Shown here one piece after another: positions 14,501 through 25,800 of a stretch of 64,000 nt of DNA. The notes under the pieces are model-generated. The model worked only from the letters and a program-made list of their open reading frames with translations, had not been told where the DNA came from and searched no databases. The stretch lies in contig VZRZ01000372.1 of assembly GCA_013398175.1 (NCBI GenBank), forward strand, positions 1,507-65,506, read 5' to 3'. The position numbers were made by a program, and so were the translations under genes. Source of the stretch: Climacteris rufus. Its lineage: Eukaryota; Chordata; Aves; Passeriformes; Climacteridae. Numbering within the stretch: the stretch's first letter is position 1; each line of letters opens with the position of its first letter.

Positions 14501-15911
14501 CTACAAAATTAAAAACAGAATTCATTATTGGCAGTAAAAACTGCAGACCCTCTTTGAGGAACAGACACTGGAGTGAAGTGCCAGGGGATAAAGGTACAGC
14601 ATTTAATTTCTGGAAACCTCAAAAATGTAAAGGTTATGATAAATGGTTCACATCCTAAGCTCCAAGTTGGAATATACAGACTTTGGAAAAGAAGGATAAA
14701 ATAATTTCAGATGCAGTCTTGACGCCCAAGGCAACTCTTCCAGTTTATAATTTTCTTAATTCCCTCTGCCTATCGTACTATTAAAGAGTCACACAATGAA
14801 AAAAAGAAAACCTCACACACATCAGCTGAACTAAGTAAACGATCCCCTTTTCCTCATCCTCTAATCCTTGTCAGCAATAATAAAATCAAATGCTAATTAC
14901 AGCCACAGTAGGTTAGAATAAGAGTAATAAAAAAGATGTCATTTAAAAATAGTAGATTTCTGGTTAAAAGCTATAAAGTGTACAGTGTGGAACTAAGTAA
15001 AGAGAGAAAAAACATAATCAAGGTGAAGCCATTTCCTTTTTGTTAAAGTTTGTGTTGGTTTTGGTTTACCTTTCCCTCTACTTTCCATGTCTGGAATAGA
15101 AAAGCTCAGTCTTTCTGCTGTGGGGAAAAAAGCTGAATATTAGTTTGTTTAACTGCATTTCATCCTGAGTGCAAGAGCAGAGAGCCCACATGGACCTGTC
15201 ATCGCTCCAACAGACAATATAACAAAGAAACAACTTGAAAAGATTTTATCTGTCCCCAAAGTATTTCGTGGTCATTTATAACAGCTTTTGCAAGGAGGTT
15301 TTCTTATTCATTAATTAGGATTCATTAAGGATTTTAAGTGGATGGCTTTAAATTACCTATGTATTTATCAACATTCCTATTGATGGAAACACAAATCAAC
15401 AAGAAAAATTTTTTTCTGACAGCTGGCAGTGGGTTCAAGTTAGTCAAGGGATGGACAGTTTTTAGGGTGCCTACCTGCCAGTGTGTCTAAAAGGGAGTTG
15501 GTTAAAAGCAAAGATAAATGTTTGGCTGTAATCAATCAGGATGCCTCAGCTTTATCTTGGAAAGCCTGTTTGGCAGCTTTGCTTGGAGATCATAAATCAA
15601 AAGATTCACAATAATTTTCAGCATTTTTTGCAGTGAGGCCACTCCCCAGGTCTGCACCTCACTGGGATGGTCCCTGGGATTAAACTGTGGTTGAGGCAGG
15701 AACAAATGAAGATGGTAATAGCATTTGTTGCTTCTCTTCAGGGCCAAGAATCCACCAAAAATTCAGAATTTGGATTTTTTTTTTTTTTTTGCCTACATGG
15801 ATATACACTGAAATAAACTCAGTAAAACTAGAAATCTGACTATCTCTAAAATGCAGGTTTTACCAGTGAAATGGTAAAATACAAAGTTCAGGACAATATC
15901 TATGACACTCA
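11591..15911. other. Intergenic DNA downstream of AFG2A
   Basis: No gene is seen. The stretch 14750-15740 is AT-rich, repeat-free and dense in TAATTA-like and ACAAAG-like motifs, which suggests conserved non-coding DNA (see findings). Poly-T runs occur near 14062-14075 and 15775-15790. A frame of 169 codons at 12281-12790 has no recognised motif and is probably chance. Confidence 0.5.
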
Positions 15912-16065
15912 AAACTTCCACACAGACTTTTATTACGGCAATTCTGCATTACAGTTAACTCCAGACGCTCCACTCACTCACAATACAAAACTCTTTGGCT
16001 TCTGACAGCTTTACAAAGGAAACCTGCCATTCACACAGTGAATGGGGGATGTATTAATTTGCCTT
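15912..16065 (-). other. AFG2A: AFG2A 3' untranslated region
   Basis: The region follows the AFG2A stop codon on the minus strand and runs to an estimated cleavage point 10-25 bases past the AATAAA signal. It is only about 150 bases long and contains no repeat. The exact 3' end cannot be read from sequence alone; longer isoforms using later signals are possible. Confidence 0.7.
15929..15934 (-). terminator. AFG2A polyadenylation signal AATAAA
   Basis: A perfect AATAAA lies about 130 bases after the stop codon on the minus strand. It is followed at once by the GU-rich stretch AAGTCTGTGTGG and GTTTTGAGTGT, the arrangement expected of a working cleavage site. Confidence 0.75.
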
Positions 16066-16242
16066 TCAGAGCGCGTGCACTCCACTTTGCTGCTGATAAT
16101 CTGCATAAAACTGGATTAACGAGTCGGGGATCCTCGGGCTCACGGCCGCCAGCGCGCTCCGGAAGTGCCGGCCCATGATGGATTTGGCATGGATGTCTTC
16201 CTGGAGAGCTACAAGGGCTGCTTCCCTGCACACTGCTGTTAT
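16066..16242 (-). CDS. AFG2A: AFG2A (SPATA5) terminal coding exon with stop codon
   Basis: This exon encodes the last 58 residues of AFG2A, from ITAVCREAAL to QQQSGVHAL, then TGA at 16066-16068. It continues the sensor-2 helix begun in the previous exon (YSGAE joined to ITAVCREAA, the usual GAE/GAD-x-x-x-x-C-x-x-A pattern of Cdc48 D2 lids). It then holds the family's C-terminal helices with RHFRSAL and SPRIPDSL, where substrates of this family typically have MxxRHFxxAL and TPRIPESL. The acceptor is strong: a pyrimidine-rich TTAATTGTTTCTTTGCAG precedes ATAACAG. The upstream exon ends on a codon boundary and this one starts on one, so the join keeps the frame. The exon is richer in CpG than its flanks. 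Length and C-terminus agree with the family; no truncation is visible. A processed pseudogene is excluded by the intron. Confidence 0.95.
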   Translation of the reverse strand: MTAVCREAALVALQEDIHAKSIMGRHFRSALAAVSPRIPDSLIQFYADYQQQSGVHAL

Positions 16243-16279
16243 CTGCAAAGAAACAATTAAAAAACAACCACATAGCAAC

Positions 16280-16314
16280 ATTATTATTATTATTACTACT
16301 ATTATTATTATTAA
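16280..16314. repeat. (ATT)n microsatellite next to the last AFG2A exon
   Basis: ATT units with an ACT interruption lie about 40 bases before the acceptor of the AFG2A terminal exon (TAA units on the gene strand). Length variation here would change the spacing upstream of the polypyrimidine tract. Confidence 0.9.
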
Positions 16315-19300
16315 CAATACTTGAAAGGAAGAAAGCGAACACAAGAACATCAAATCACTCCAAATGCCAAATACTCACAAGTAGAGCTTTTCCAATTTTT
16401 TTTTTTTTTTTAATAAGTGAGGTTGTGGGCTATTAGGACATCCAAGAAACAGGATATAGCTCGAAATTCAAACCACAGTTACATTACATTTCACATTGCA
16501 GCGTGTTGCAAATTAACTCACTAATCATATTACCTTGTGTTACACTCCCCACAACACCTGATAAATTAAAATCCCAACCACCAGCGTTAGATTTTTCCAT
16601 CCCCAAAGTGCAAGAGCAGATATTCCCAGGCTCCGTGGGCACTTTTCTTTCTCAGCTTTGCACTGGGAAAGAAATAAAAACAATTAATGCCAAAAGGAGG
16701 CTCGGAGGAGAGGGGTGTGTGGAAGGGGAGGAGGGTTAAGGTCTCATACCCTGCAATGTGTTTTTAAGCTCTCTGGACTTCAGACAGCGGAAACAGACTG
16801 ATGCCAGTGTCACTCTAAAGACACATTACTGTGGTGAAAGGAGCTTGTGGAATGAAAAGAGATATTGTGATTTCCAGTGCAACAGGGAAAACAGTGATTG
16901 ATATTGACTGCTCCCTTATATCTGTAAATGAAAGAGCCAGCTGAAACACATTTGTCCGGCTATTCAGCATATTTTCTCTGTTTGTTCACTTACTGAAAGG
17001 AGTTCCCCCGCTTATGCTCTGCTAATGGTTGCCAAAGCCGTTTAGTAGCTTTTTAGGGGATTTAGCAGCATGTTTAGGAAGCTTTCACAAGAAAACATGC
17101 ATGGATTTAGATGGCTTTGTCAAGTTACAACAATATTACTATTAGTTCTGTGCTGCTCTAATGAGCAGCAAAGCTAAACACTGCTGTTCCGCATTTTAAT
17201 GCTTTTCAGGACTTCAGAGACAGCTGAACGTGGAAGCTCAGCTGCGATTTAGTGCACCAGCTTCTCCTGGAGATTAGTAATCCATCACCCAGGAAGTTAA
17301 CAGAGGGGCCTGCTCTTTCTGGGCAGGTTTTTCTCTGAGCAGACAGTGTGACTGTGTCCCCATCTCTAACAGGAATATTAAGCTACTTAAAGAAAAAAAA
17401 AACCACACCACATCAAACTCCCCCTGCACTCCCTGCCTACCACTAAACCCAGAATTCTTTCACAAGGGACAAGACTGCTGATAGGAAAACAGATCCCAAG
17501 CATCCTGAACTCTGAACCAGTGTTGGTCTTTGAAGGAGAGATCCATTTACCCTGGATATAGTGCACTAAAGGGCACATTTTCTGCAAAATGAAGAGACCC
17601 TCTGGAATTTTTACACACATTATTACAAAAAACCCCATATGCAATACAGCAGGTTTTGACTGCCTCGTTCTTCTCACAGAGACCATCACCCATCCACAGC
17701 ATCAAATGGTGTCACTGACAAGGTGTTCACTTGCTAGCAGCTGTTTTACTGGATAAGCTGAAGGAGACACTGTCAAGTTGGCAGATCCAGAAACGAAGGA
17801 ACACCACTACCAGTCTTATTTCTTCCTGTTTCATTTCTACACTGATACATTCAGGAGGAATTCACCCATAAGCTGATGGTTCTGATGATGCTTTCACATG
17901 TTCTCTATGCTCTGTCAACACTATCAGTAGCAGTAATGATAATTAACTTCCAAAGAAGTTTTTTGTTTTAATTTTATTCTTAAGGACTGAACTGTAAGTT
18001 CTGTGATAACTAAAAATCACTGGACGTGAGGAAGCACCAGAAAACTGATTTGTTTTGGCTTCTCAAAAGCATTTCAGCTGGTTTCAAGGGACAAGGAAAG
18101 AATTTTCAGGCATGAATTACTGTTCTCCCTTTCACTGGGAGAAAGTCACTTTCTGACTTTCAAAAAAAGCCTTAGTTTGGAAGGGTATATCTTTTATATA
18201 CTATTGAGTAATAAACAGCAGGCGTTACAGCACAGTGTTGAAAATTTAGGCCCTTGTGCCTGGTCACAGAGTCACATGGCCTTGTTTCCATTCCTTGGCT
18301 AACCCAGAGAATCAGGTTTCTGAGGTAAGAGATTCAACAAGGCAAGTCTGATTATTTTTCTTTGTCCAAGTATGCAAACTTAAAAAAAAAAGAAGTCATC
18401 AGAAGTGTTCTCTCTAGCTGGTAAATCTAAATCACATGTGGAAAACAAACACAAGCAGTAGTGCAGCCACAGTGACAGGAGAGCGAATTTATCTGGTAAT
18501 TTGGCATTATTGGCCTAAGGTCACTGGTTTGCCATGGAGATTTCTTGTCACAGTCACTGTTAGGACATTTCTTAACAGATGGAGCAACTGAAGGATTTGT
18601 AAATGTCATTTCTGTAATTGGGTTGAGTGAGGCAAAAAGGGAAGGCAGCAGAAGGGGCTATAACTGACAGCAGAAGAAGGAGACCCTTTGCAGCAAGACA
18701 TGGATCTTTCCCAGGCTTAGCACCACCCCAAACCCAGAAGCTGCATCCAGATCATCCTGCAACAGGCCAGTCTTCAGTGAGCTTCCCCCATGACTTTCTT
18801 AAATCACTTCTCCTTTTGGCCTCTACAACATCATCCTGTATCAAGGTCTAACCATGCCTTATATAAAAAAAGCACTTTTGTTTGTATTAAACCTGGTAAT
18901 TTCAGCAAGTCTCTCCTAGTTCCTGTGTTATGAGAATGGTGATTCATCTGCTCTTCCCTGTTCACCCTCCCCATACCATCAATGATTTTACAGAGTTTTA
19001 TCTCAGAGTTTTGACTCAGTCAAGTCGTTGCAAGCTGAAGAGTCTTCAGTGATTCAGACCTTGCTCCTGCCCAACCTGTCCATCCTTCCTCCCATCTGCC
19101 ACATTGTCTTGGCTGGTTCTGCCCTGAACTCTCACTGCTGAGTGCCTGAAGCCGTGCAGGGCATGGAGGGGGCTGTACCAGGCCATAGCTGTGTCCCTGG
19201 GTTGCTTGCAGTTTCTTTCCTATCACTGTACTTCTGCAAAGATTATGTTTCTCAGAAAATTATCCCCACTGCCTCCAGCACCTTTTCCCAAGTGACAATA

Positions 19301-20130
19301 TCTAATTTAGGTCGAATTACTCATGAATTTGAAGCTGTGGTGATTTTGTTTTTTTCTCCGTTGCATTTAGCAGGGTGAATAGCCCCTGCAAATGAATGCT
19401 GAGAACCAACATTACCTACCTGCAAGGCAACTCTTACTGAGTTTCAAATACAAACACAAGGGATCATCATTTTTACTCCTACAACATACAAAAAAAGACA
19501 AATAAAAGCGCGATTTTTTGGACCTCTGTGTGTTGTGAGGAATGGAAAAAATGTCCTGTACCAAAGGCAAAACTGCATCTCGCTGTATGGAAGGACAAAA
19601 CAGATACTGTGACTGCATCTGAATACAGAGTGGCTTTCAGCACCCACTGCTAAGGCAGTAATGAAGACATTGAGTGATGTCAGAAACAGCAGTGATTAAA
19701 CAGCAGCACACCAGGCATCAGGTAATTAAGCACCAGGTAACACTGCAACTACATGGGTGCTACTGCAGCAAGGAAGAGCCAGCCAGAATGCTGCTGAATC
19801 TATGAGTACCAAACTATCCCATAGTTTGGGTATTATTATTATCAATACAAATGAAAGTTAACAAACAGAATTCTCATTTGCAATTGACTCAGAGCAAATT
19901 ACTGACCAATGCATGCATCTGCTCTCTGTAGTCGTCTCTTAGCATGGGGATAATTCTGAATTCATGTATGAAAAACAGTATATTACTTTTTTTTAAAGGA
20001 CTGATTTATCATCTCCAGAAGTACTTTAAAATAAGAAAATGAACAACTAATTTAGAATTCTGCTTCAAAGTCAAGAAAGCACAGTATGAAGCTATTCTGT
20101 GAGGAAAGAATTAAAATTTGGTGTCTGAGC

Positions 20131-20146
20131 CACACACACACACACA
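20131..20146. repeat. (CA)8 microsatellite
   Basis: Eight CA units are read directly; the run lies within the last AFG2A intron. Confidence 0.95.
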
Positions 20147-20479
20147 GAGATCAGTAAGAAGCAAAGCCACACACCAGCTCACAGCTATGGTGCAAACACT
20201 GATGAGTGTCCAAAAGAAATCGGGGATTTACACCTAGTCATTCCCTCCTTTTCCATTTCACTCCCAGCAACAATAAAATGCCCGGTGCCAGTTACTGCTC
20301 CCTGAACAAACAGCATTCAGCATAACCCATCTTTCTGCCGAAACCAATGGTTACACTGGCTTATTCAGCTCGGCCGATTCTCCCCCATTCTGGCATTAAG
20401 TACCAACTCTTTCCAGCGGACTGAAAGTCCTTTTCAGCTTCTTTGTACTTAAAGTGCTCTAAATAGCTTTAAAGAATCC

Positions 20480-20504
20480 AAAAAAAAAAAAAAAAANNAA
20501 AAAG
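20480..20504. repeat. Poly-A tract with two undetermined bases
   Basis: A run of A is interrupted by NN at 20497-20498, the only ambiguous bases in the window. The true length of the run is unresolved in the assembly. Confidence 0.95.
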
Positions 20505-20549
20505 GCGCTTCTGTGTTAAAGCCTTAGGTATTTTCAAGAAAGTGGTTTT

Positions 20550-21430
20550 GTTAGGGCCGAGTGTGCTGGGAACACCTGTGAATGTCGGGTTTAATTGGGC
20601 TGCAGCTGGTGTCGATTGTGCGCGCCGTAACTGGCAGCCACTGCCTGGCTGTACATTGTGTCTCATTCTCCTTTTTCCTTCCTTTTTAACTCGCTCCTCC
20701 ACCCCGCCAGTTCAAGTTGTAAGGGATTGTGTGTGAGAGAGGGATTAGGAGGCTGGAAACAAGAACGGTGCCCTGCGGGTTGTGAATGGCGCAAATTGGG
20801 GCTTCCTGGCCGAGCGGTACCTGCGAGGCTGCGCGCCCGCCGGGCACCTCAAAGGCACCGGGGAGCTCGGCTGTCCCGCTTCCCGGGGCACGGATAAAAG
20901 CTCCACACACGGCATTTGAACAAGACATGAATAAGCCCCGGCTCAGGACATCTGTTTCGCGCAAATTCCTGCCCGCGTCAGGCACATCCTGCCCCTGCGC
21001 CAGGAGCTGCTCGGTGAGAGCAAAAGACTTATCCCCACAAAGCTGGGATGGTCGGAAAGCCCTCAGCACCCACCTGAGATTAAGGAAAAAGGTGGGCACG
21101 GATGCTTTTCCAAAGCGAGAGGACAAATCAGGAGGAGATGCTGAGAGTAGCTGGGAAAGGCTGCTGACCGCATTCTAAACTCCACATAAATAATTCAGTG
21201 CAGCTCCAGCAGCGCACAACTTCCCGCAAGGGATTTGTAGGGGGCTCGGAGCAGTGCTGGGCAGAGATGTAAAGACCTGGAGGTTTGTGCCACTCCCAGC
21301 AGGTCACTCCTGCTCCGTGTGGGACGCCACGGCCCCTCTTTCCCCCTTTCCCCTTTGTGCAGGCACCACCCGCTGCCGGCTGCCGGCTCCCGCCCGCCTC
21401 TTGTGCTGGCTCCGGCGCTAAGCTGGCCCT
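20550..21430. promoter_or_regulatory. Intronic CpG-rich block, possible CpG island
   Basis: By eye this block holds roughly 35 CpGs, densest at 20810-20900 (for example GCGCGCCCGCCGGG) and again near 21360-21420. The surrounding intron is nearly CpG-free. It contains no AFG2A exon. It could be an alternative or antisense promoter, an exon of an unannotated non-coding RNA, or an enhancer. Two minus-strand open frames (146 and 141 codons) cover it, but GC-rich DNA has few stops and neither shows a known motif. Confidence 0.55.
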
Positions 21431-21481
21431 TTCATTCACTGATTCAATGCACCAGACCATCAGAAAACTAATCCAGAAATG

Positions 21482-21501
21482 AAAAAAAAAAAAAAAAAAA
21501 A
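21482..21501. repeat. Poly-A tract (about 20 A)
   Basis: An uninterrupted A run lies at the right flank of the CpG-rich block. No AATAAA was seen just before it, so it does not look like the tail of a processed transcript. Confidence 0.9.
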
Positions 21502-22016
21502 GCCTTAGCTTGCTGCTGGGGTATTGAGATGGGCTCAGGCGGGGATTCGACAAGTCGGCATGGGAGGAGCAGGGAGCACAGGAGGTGGGATGCCTCCTGC
21601 TCTGGGAGCAGAGAGCTGCTGGGGAGACCTGCCCTAGATAAAAACGCTATTTTAAGATGTCAAAAATGTATTTTTTACTTTAAAATGGGCTAAACTGAGA
21701 GGGTCTTAACCGCTGTGAGGTGAAGTTTTTGTTGTATTTCAAACAGGCTTAAATTTAGTACTTCTCTTGTGTTTCAACTTTCCTGTTTCATGTATAAACC
21801 AAGGAAAGACAGGATGACACGGCTTTTTTCTCTTCTCTGCAGATTGTTACAGATCACTATAAATATTGTTCTGTATAGAAGAAAAAGTTTCCAATACTAA
21901 GGAATTATTGATCACTTTGTGAAAAATTTTGACGTATCTTTGAAAGACGAAGAATCATCCTGTACGTGCATCTCTTCATTCTGCTCACTTCTGTGATCTG
22001 CAGATTTAAATGGGAT

Positions 22017-22188
22017 GGATCACAGGATCATAGAATGGTTTAGGTTGGAAGGGACCTTAAAGATTACCCAGTTCCAACCCCTCTGCCATGGGCAGGGACA
22101 CCTTCCACTAGACCAGGTTGCTCAGAGCCCCATCCAGCCTGGCCTTGAACACTTCCAGGGGTGGAGCACCCACAGCTTCTCTGGGCAA
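22017..22188 (-). mobile_element. CR1 LINE fragment, 3' end
   Basis: The plus strand reads CACAGGATCATAGAATGG then GGTTGGAAGGGACC, the reverse complement of a CR1 3' terminus. The minus-strand translation includes LEVFKARLDGALSNLV, the end of CR1 ORF2. The copy is 5'-truncated and lies in the sense direction of AFG2A. Confidence 0.95.
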
Positions 22189-22738
22189 TATTATACAATT
22201 ACACTTGTGGGCATTTTGCAAAGGGAAAATAATCTGTTCTAACCAGAAAACGATGAAGTATATTAGCATCATGCTTTTCAGACAGTATCCATTCACTCCT
22301 CAGATTCATGTACTGAACCTAGCATGGGAGATTTGGAGTGAATTTGCTTAGTATATAATTGTTGCTCCATAAAATTTTCCCAACTGAAGCGTGCAAGGCC
22401 CTCACAGGCCAGACAAGAGCCTCAGTGAGACAGAGGCTTCTTTGATCTCTAAGCAGTTGTTTTAAAATGTTATTAGCTTTCCTCAAGTTAAAGCACTTAC
22501 ATCTATATGGTTCTGTATTTAGGAACACTGCCTTGGAACAGATGAGTTCCTACCCTCGGCAATGACAGTCTATAATTAGATATTATTTTTTACAAAAATA
22601 TAGACTTCTTTCTTCCTTTTTTATTAAAGAGACATCCAGTATGAGCAGATATTGGATTGTCTACTTTAAAACAGGTCTGTACTGATGAAGCAGCATCTTT
22701 GCAGTTCTTAAATGGTAAGGAGAGGTATTACTTTTTTG

Positions 22739-22840
22739 AGCAACCTGGTCTAGTGGAAGGTGTCCCTGCCATGGCAGGGGGGTGCAACTGGATGGTCTTT
22801 AAGATCCCTTCCAACCCACACCATTCTGTGATTCTATGAT
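22739..22840 (+). mobile_element. CR1 LINE fragment, 3' end
   Basis: The plus strand runs from CAACCTGGTCTAGTGGAAGG through CCCTTCCAACCC to ATTCTGTGATTCTATGATT, the exact CR1 tail. It is in the opposite orientation to the copy at 22017-22188, about 550 bases away, and antisense to AFG2A. Confidence 0.95.
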
Positions 22841-25800
22841 TACATGTATCCTGTGTCTCTGAGCGAACCCCCCTGCTATTCCTGACTTCTATTGTGAGAA
22901 ATTGTTAAACACATATAATTGAATAAAACCAGCTCCTTTACTGATGTCTGTAAGTGACCTTAGTTGAGAACAGTCTGCCCCATATCTTCACAGTTTAATG
23001 TGCCACTTGCTTGTTTGTGTGATTTTGTGGCTTGATGTGCAGGTGACCATGCATGTGGGTGCCCACAGCTTACCTGAGGTGCTGCAGAGGGACCCAAAGC
23101 CATTGTGCCACCTGAATACACCTGATTTGACCAGGATGGGGGTTCCCACTCGGCCCTTTCCATGGTGGCCACAGCAAAGACCAACTCCTCCTGGTCGTAT
23201 TCACCTGGTCTACCCGATGCAGTCATCAGTGTCACAGAGCCTGGCACTTGGACAATCATGGCAACAATTAATGAGACAGAGTGACCACAAAATGGTCTCA
23301 CAGGACCAGAGGCTGAGCACGGGCTGTGCCCGGGCAGCAGACAGCATCACATGTATCAGTAGCTCCTGTTATTCTGCAAAGCTTACACACGCCCAGGAAG
23401 GGAAAGATGAGGTATGTAGCCAAAATTAGGTGTATGTATCATAACTGCAGCACATGATGACAGCTACAGAGAATAAACCAGAGCTCCCAGTGGTACATGC
23501 TAAGTGTCATCACACATACCTCTGCTCATCCCGACATGTTCCAACACAGCCAAGCCTCGGCTCCATCTGCAAGCTGTCTTTTCTCTCCTTTCCACTCTCT
23601 TAAAAAGTATTACTGGATGTGGTATCCTTCCAAGCAGTGTATAAAACATGTAAATTCCCATTCAGCTGTTGCAACTACAAGCCCCAAGCACAGCTCTTTT
23701 CCAAGGCCGATATGGCTCCCATGGCTTTGGCAGGGACGTGGCAGAGCTGCACCTCTCACAAAGGAATTCAGTAACAAAACGAGTTTTTACATGCTGGGAC
23801 TAAATATTTTTAAACAGTATGCTCTGCCAACTTCAAGTTTCAGCTATATTTGTGCAACTACAAAAAAAAAAATCACACTAATGTTTCTATACGAGATTAA
23901 GCTGCATTTCTGGTTAACCTCAGAATTATTTCATTTTTATATAAGCATTTAAGGAGAAAGTTTTACTTCTTCCCTTCAATGAGGAAAAGGAAGCCAAGCC
24001 ACTAGAAAAAGTGAGTCTTTCTATGTGTGTGTATGTGTGTATGTGCATGCACTCACTTTAATTAAAAGTAATTAAGAGAATACTGTGTTCTCACTCACAG
24101 TCTGCTGGTGCTGCAGAGGACCTGGACACAGAGCCAATGGTATTCTGCCGAATGCTGCTGGCAAGACTGGATTATACAACTAAAAATTTAAAACTAGAAG
24201 ACTTCATCATTAGCTGTAGCTGTCATGAGGTTCTCTCTAGAAAAAAAAAGGTACAAAACAGATTTGGCAGCTTCTACCTTATGAAACCTATCAGGGTGTA
24301 GGTGTTAAGTGGTTGCTGGGTTTGCTTGCTTGCTTTTCAGATTTCAAGGCAATTATAAGTTTGGGTTCAGCATATTCCATATTTCTTGCACTGGAAAATA
24401 ATTCTTGCCTTTCCTCTCTCAAGTTGAAGCTGGGAGAACAGCAGAGGCCTCAGACTCCTATCAAAACAAAGCAAATCAAAATGATTTGGCAAAAGGAACT
24501 GGGAGAAGTGCTCTCCCTTCCCTAAAAATCCTTTTTTTTTGGTCAATAGAGCACAGCCAGTCTAGAAATGTCTTTCATCTCCTTTCAGCTCTAGCGTTTC
24601 TATTACATTATATCAACATTTAAAGGTAGCTAGAGCCCTAAACTTTTGCATCCAACTAGCAGAGAAGGAAAGCAAAAGATTCTTTTTTCATGGGTTTATT
24701 TAAACTCTGCCTTTCATCCTGTCTGTGGAGCCATGGCAAATATTGTCCTGATTTGGATCTTACACAACAGGTTAATAATAGCAACTCTATTTGTAATTAC
24801 CTACATATGAGATACCATAACAACACAGTGAAAGCAAACTCAGTTAAGAATAATGACAAATCTTCTAGAAACTTAGTTTTTCTATCAATTTGGAGAGAAA
24901 CCACACAAATCCTACGATAATAAGAGAGAGTTATACTTTCTGTGTCTCTGTATGGCTACTTACACGTGCACACACATCCTGAGTTGAGGCAGGAGATGAG
25001 AAGAGACATTTGGGGAGAAAACACACAAGGCCTTTGGATTGCAAAATGAATAATGTCCTTAATGGAAGCTCTCTAGCTTTTATTTATTGGGTTCTCAGTT
25101 CCTGGAAGGTGTGAGATGTCTCCTGTGGAGTATCTATTTCCTCAGCAGAATGCTACAAGAATTTCAGACTGTTTCTAAGTTTACCTCTTGGAGCTTCCCA
25201 TGGTACCCAGCTGCTCATGTTTCCCAGGAAAATCAGGGAGGAGGGCTACTGCATGCCTGTATTCCAGGGAGGCAGAGTGTGCCTGGGAGGACAGGCAGGC
25301 CTACAAAGCAATGCCATTAGCCACAGTAAAATGCCTTTCTGTATGGTTATTACTCCTAAAGGAGGAAGCAAAAAGGCTGGTAAAGAACTTATTTAGTTTT
25401 TAATTCAAGTTTTGCTTGTGCAAGAGAAGAAATGAAGTAATTATAGCAAGAAATGAAACCATGAATTATGCAAATATATAAAACAAGAAAAGTGGGGTAC
25501 CAACAATTACCTTAAGGATTTGTGGAAGGGGCATGTTTTAATGGAACAGAAAGTCAATAAAAGTGTCTGCTTTTGCAGTTAACATTACAGTTTGTCATTG
25601 AGTGCCTTCCTGCAGCTGAGAAAACTGAATCCATGTAATGTCTGAAAGTCAACCTCAGTATTCTGGATGATCTGCTACTCCAAGGATAACAGATCTAATT
25701 TAACAAATTTTTCTCTTTCATGTTCATAAACTCCTTCTCAGTTTGTGTCACATTATTGCAAAAACCTCCTTGGTCTCTTGGGTTTTCTCCCCCTCCTTCC

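Noticed and set aside
16066..16353. Reading the full 95-codon frame at the AFG2A terminal exon as coding
   Set aside because: The first 37 codons are intron, including the (TAA)n repeat and the polypyrimidine tract.
20550..21501. CpG-rich block plus poly-A tract as a processed retrogene
   Set aside because: There is no AATAAA before the A run, no recognisable protein, and CR1 seldom mobilises poly-A mRNAs in birds.
20686..21553. Two minus-strand frames of 146 and 141 codons as a novel gene
   Set aside because: They lie in GC-rich DNA where stops are scarce, have no motif, and one reads through the poly-A tract.
22015..22242. Plus-strand open frames over CR1 copies (also at 37962-38144 and 54901-55261)
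   Set aside because: They are antisense readings of CR1 3' ends and share the same peptide pattern only because the repeats are related.
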